Below, piece after piece: positions 61,953 to 64,000 of a stretch of 64,000 bases of DNA. The DNA lies in NCBI GenBank assembly GCA_003956705.1, contig QZCP01000479.1, positions 124,001 through 188,000 of the forward strand, written 5' to 3'. How positions within the stretch are numbered: the first letter of the stretch is position 1; the number at the start of each line of letters is the position of its first letter. The stretch comes from Brevipalpus yothersi (taxonomy: Eukaryota > Arthropoda > Arachnida > Trombidiformes > Tenuipalpidae). Below the pieces are notes generated by a model that worked only from the letters and a program-made list of their open reading frames with translations, had not been told where the DNA came from and made no database searches. A program made the position numbers and the translations under genes.

Positions 61953-62396
61953 TCACGCGTTGTTGTAGTGCAAGCCAAATGGATCGCTGATTCCATAATG
62001 CGAATTAATAGTCCCATTGACAATCGGAATCATACACTCATTCGAATCAAAGTGGCGATAAAATTGTCCAACACTTCTAAACATCGAATCGCAAAGAGCA
62101 CAACTAATGCGTGATCTATTAAGAGGAGCTTCTCGATACACAATAAAAGTCGACGAGTAACACCACCAAAGGCAATAATCGAAGAGAAAAGCGATGCAAA
62201 ATGGTTGGCGCTTATTTTCGTGGAGTTCAGTGATATGAAGATCAGTGTTCGCGATTGAAGGTAACGAAACTTTAGATTCACTCGATTCTTCCAGTTGATC
62301 TTTGGAGGACAATGCCCATTCTCTATGGGAAAACTGCCCATGCTCTGATTTCAATAAAACTTCTTTATCATATGTAATCAGTTGTGATAAGACCAA
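61953..62396 (-). CDS. Small C2HC zinc-finger protein (array unit F)
   Basis: 147 aa, intact. Start MVLSQLITYDKEVLLKSEH, box FCIAFLFDYCLWWC (about 66-79), finger SCALCDSMFRSVGQFYRHF..C with Cys99, Cys102, His115 and Cys121. The residues around its stop (..NNA, ACGCGTGA) resemble the end of unit G, supporting common descent. Unknown function. Confidence 0.6.
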   Translation of the reverse strand: MVLSQLITYDKEVLLKSEHGQFSHREWALSSKDQLEESSESKVSLPSIANTDLHITELHENKRQPFCIAFLFDYCLWWCYSSTFIVYREAPLNRSRISCALCDSMFRSVGQFYRHFDSNECMIPIVNGTINSHYGISDPFGLHYNNA

Positions 62397-62539
62397 AAAA
62401 CTAGTCTAAAACTCTGTATAACTCATACTTCCAGAGATAAAGCCATTTTATTCTTTTTTGCTATCTCGAAAACGCGCAGTCATATCGAGATAAAAACGGT
62501 ATCATTTGAATTCTCATCACAAATGTGATAAGATAAGAA

Positions 62540-63110
62540 GTTTTTCGTGGTTTTCGAAAAATGATAAGGTTATTGAAAATAGGTTTATCATTTCCTGAAA
62601 AAACCAGATTTGAAACCAAAGTAGTGATAACACTATCATATTTCTCACAACTGATAAGATAAGTCTGTACGCTAACCATGAAGAAGACTCGGGGACAAGT
62701 TGGTCGAAAATCAATATATCTTTTTTACAGAAAAACTGGGCAGGAGTCCAAAAAAATGATAAAATTATTTTATCTCTCATGAGTAATTAGATAAGATAAG
62801 GTATATTTCATGCTCACAGCATTGGTACAAGTTGGTCAGAAACCAATTTATTGCCTTTACAAAAAAACTTAACGTGAAACCAGAACACTGATAAGATTAT
62901 CTTATCTCTCATGATTGATAGATAAGACTGCACACCCGTGATATCTCTAGCCCGTGGACAAGTTGGTCAAAAATCAATATATTCTCTCCATAAAAAACTA
63001 GGCATGAAACCAAAATACTGATGAGATTATTTTATCTCTCATGATTGATTAGATAAGATAAAGCATATTTCAAGCCTACAGGATTGATACAAAATAGTCA
63101 AAAATTGGAT
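62540..63110. repeat. 131-bp tandem repeat, about 4-5 copies
   Basis: The marker acaa(g/a)ttggtc(a/g)aaaa recurs at about 62695, 62827, 62958 and 63089, spacings of 132, 131 and 131 bp. Each unit also has AACCA(A/G)A..ctgataagatta and tctctcatgatt blocks. Copies are diverged. It is satellite-like. Confidence 0.85.
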
Positions 63111-63136
63111 TGAGCATCTGGTACTCATATTTTTAC

Positions 63137-63397
63137 TCATATCAACGAGTAGGAAAGACCCTCTGATTGGATAGATTCTAAGTATATTCTATCTCTCCCT
63201 GGATCAAATTCTTCGACACATTCCAATTCCTCAAGCCTTAGCTCGAGACATCGAGAAATGAAGACCAGAGCCTTGTTAGTGTTAACCAGTCGGCACCGCG
63301 AGGAGGTAGGGATGGATTTTGTCCGACCGAGGGGTAGATTAATTATCACTAAAGTGTCCGAATCTAGCCCCTCATAAACACAAAATGTCACTGTCAT
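63137..63397 (-). other. Open frame downstream of the SWIM gene, unassigned
   Basis: 86 codons (..SRCRLVNTNKALVFISRCLELRLEELECVEEFDPG..) on the same strand, just 3' of the SWIM gene stop. Composition is protein-like, but no family or splice link was found. Confidence 0.25.
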
Positions 63398-63424
63398 TAA
63401 AATGTCACTATCATTTCACTGTCA

Positions 63425-64000
63425 CTATCCAGTGGAATCATCACCAGATTCATCCCCACTGGCAAGTAAGTCACCTAATCTTTTATTAGGTGTATGGCCC
63501 CTAAATCCTGTGCTCATCATCATCACTGCTACAAAAGCGTGTGAGCAAGGATTCACAGTTCGGAGTCCACTCTTGCACTCACAATACCATCCAATGACTT
63601 GCTCAAGCCCTTCTGCTGCAGGATCCATCAACACGAACACTCGCCATTTTGTATTCCTCTTGTGACGTGAACACATCCGTACACGGAACAAGAGAGGCTG
63701 CTGAACTTCGATGTTGTAGTGAGCAAAGTTTATGGTTGAGGCCTCACGGTGTACCTTGAACTAGAGGTAATAATGATACATTATATGTACAATTCTCATA
63801 GGTTTCCAACCAAAAAAAGTATTTATCTCACCTCAAGTTTCAGTTTCATCTCCTTGAATCTTGCTTTGTAGGAGTTAATTAGCTTGAGACCATACCTGCC
63901 TGTCGCAAGATAGTAGGGCTCGTTGTTCACCAATGGTCTTACAAGCTGCTCTCGAGGGTCATAGACCCGGAATGATCTCTCAACTCTGAAAAGACCTTCT
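63425..64000 (-). CDS. SWIM zinc-finger protein, 3' part (window edge)
   Basis: Two exons: 63832-64000 (incomplete at the window edge) and 63425-63760, joined in phase 0 across a 71-nt GT-AG intron. The product contains VIGWYCECKSGLRTVNPCSH, the SWIM signature C-x-C-x(n)-C-x-H, preceded by HKRNTKWRVFVLMDP and ending in an acidic tail. Tails of the form WYCxCKSGxRTV..CxH are common in transposon-encoded or transposon-derived SWIM proteins of invertebrates, so a mobile origin is likely. The upstream part is outside the window. Confidence 0.7.

Noticed and set aside
1..64000. tRNA, rRNA, CRISPR or bacterial operon signals
   Set aside because: None seen by eye; spliced eukaryotic genes throughout. 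The tight zinc-finger spacing was considered for bacterial transfer but units have eukaryotic composition and poly(A)-like signals.

Overview
This is a nuclear genome segment from an arthropod, most likely a mite. That is inferred from a spliced insect-type gustatory receptor, an arthropod CCAP-type neuropeptide receptor, AT-rich DNA and very dense (CT)n/(GA)n microsatellites; the species cannot be named from the sequence. Two runs of N (4043-4112 and 22047-22201) are assembly gaps inside microsatellites. I saw no rRNA, tRNA or CRISPR array.

Left half (1-42 kb), four neural or sensory genes on the + strand. (1) A KChIP-like EF-hand protein (1346-1978, 3' end unresolved). (2) A stargazin/TARP-like claudin-fold protein in four coding exons (6885-11668) that ends in -RRTTPV. 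(3) A two-exon gustatory receptor (8965-10511) lying wholly inside intron 3 of the TARP gene, same strand. (4) A CCAP receptor gene rebuilt from eight coding exons over about 30 kb (12682-42311, 432 aa). Its 16 kb first intron holds a second nested locus (13.5-16.8 kb): a many-exon BEN-domain-like gene, a divergent minus-strand partner, and a strong local enrichment of the 8-bp palindrome GGATATCC.

Middle (43-51 kb), conserved housekeeping and developmental genes. FIGNL1 (minus, intronless, 499 aa) and Mcm7 (plus, four exons, 731 aa) diverge from one 578 bp intergenic promoter that carries an E2F-type site. Both act in DNA replication or repair. A minus-strand exon at 49.3-50.7 kb encodes the start of a Notch-ligand-like protein whose DSL domain core seems to be missing.

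Right end (52.5-64 kb), an accessory region. It has an unrecognised spliced minus-strand gene; at least seven related units of a small C2HC zinc-finger family packed head to tail (one with a frameshift, one truncated, one split by a 1.37 kb foldback transposon with 361 bp inverted arms); a decayed non-LTR retrotransposon; a 131 bp tandem repeat; and the 3' part of a SWIM-finger gene that looks transposon-derived. The zinc-finger array and the palindrome-rich BEN-like locus are the least conventional parts of the window.
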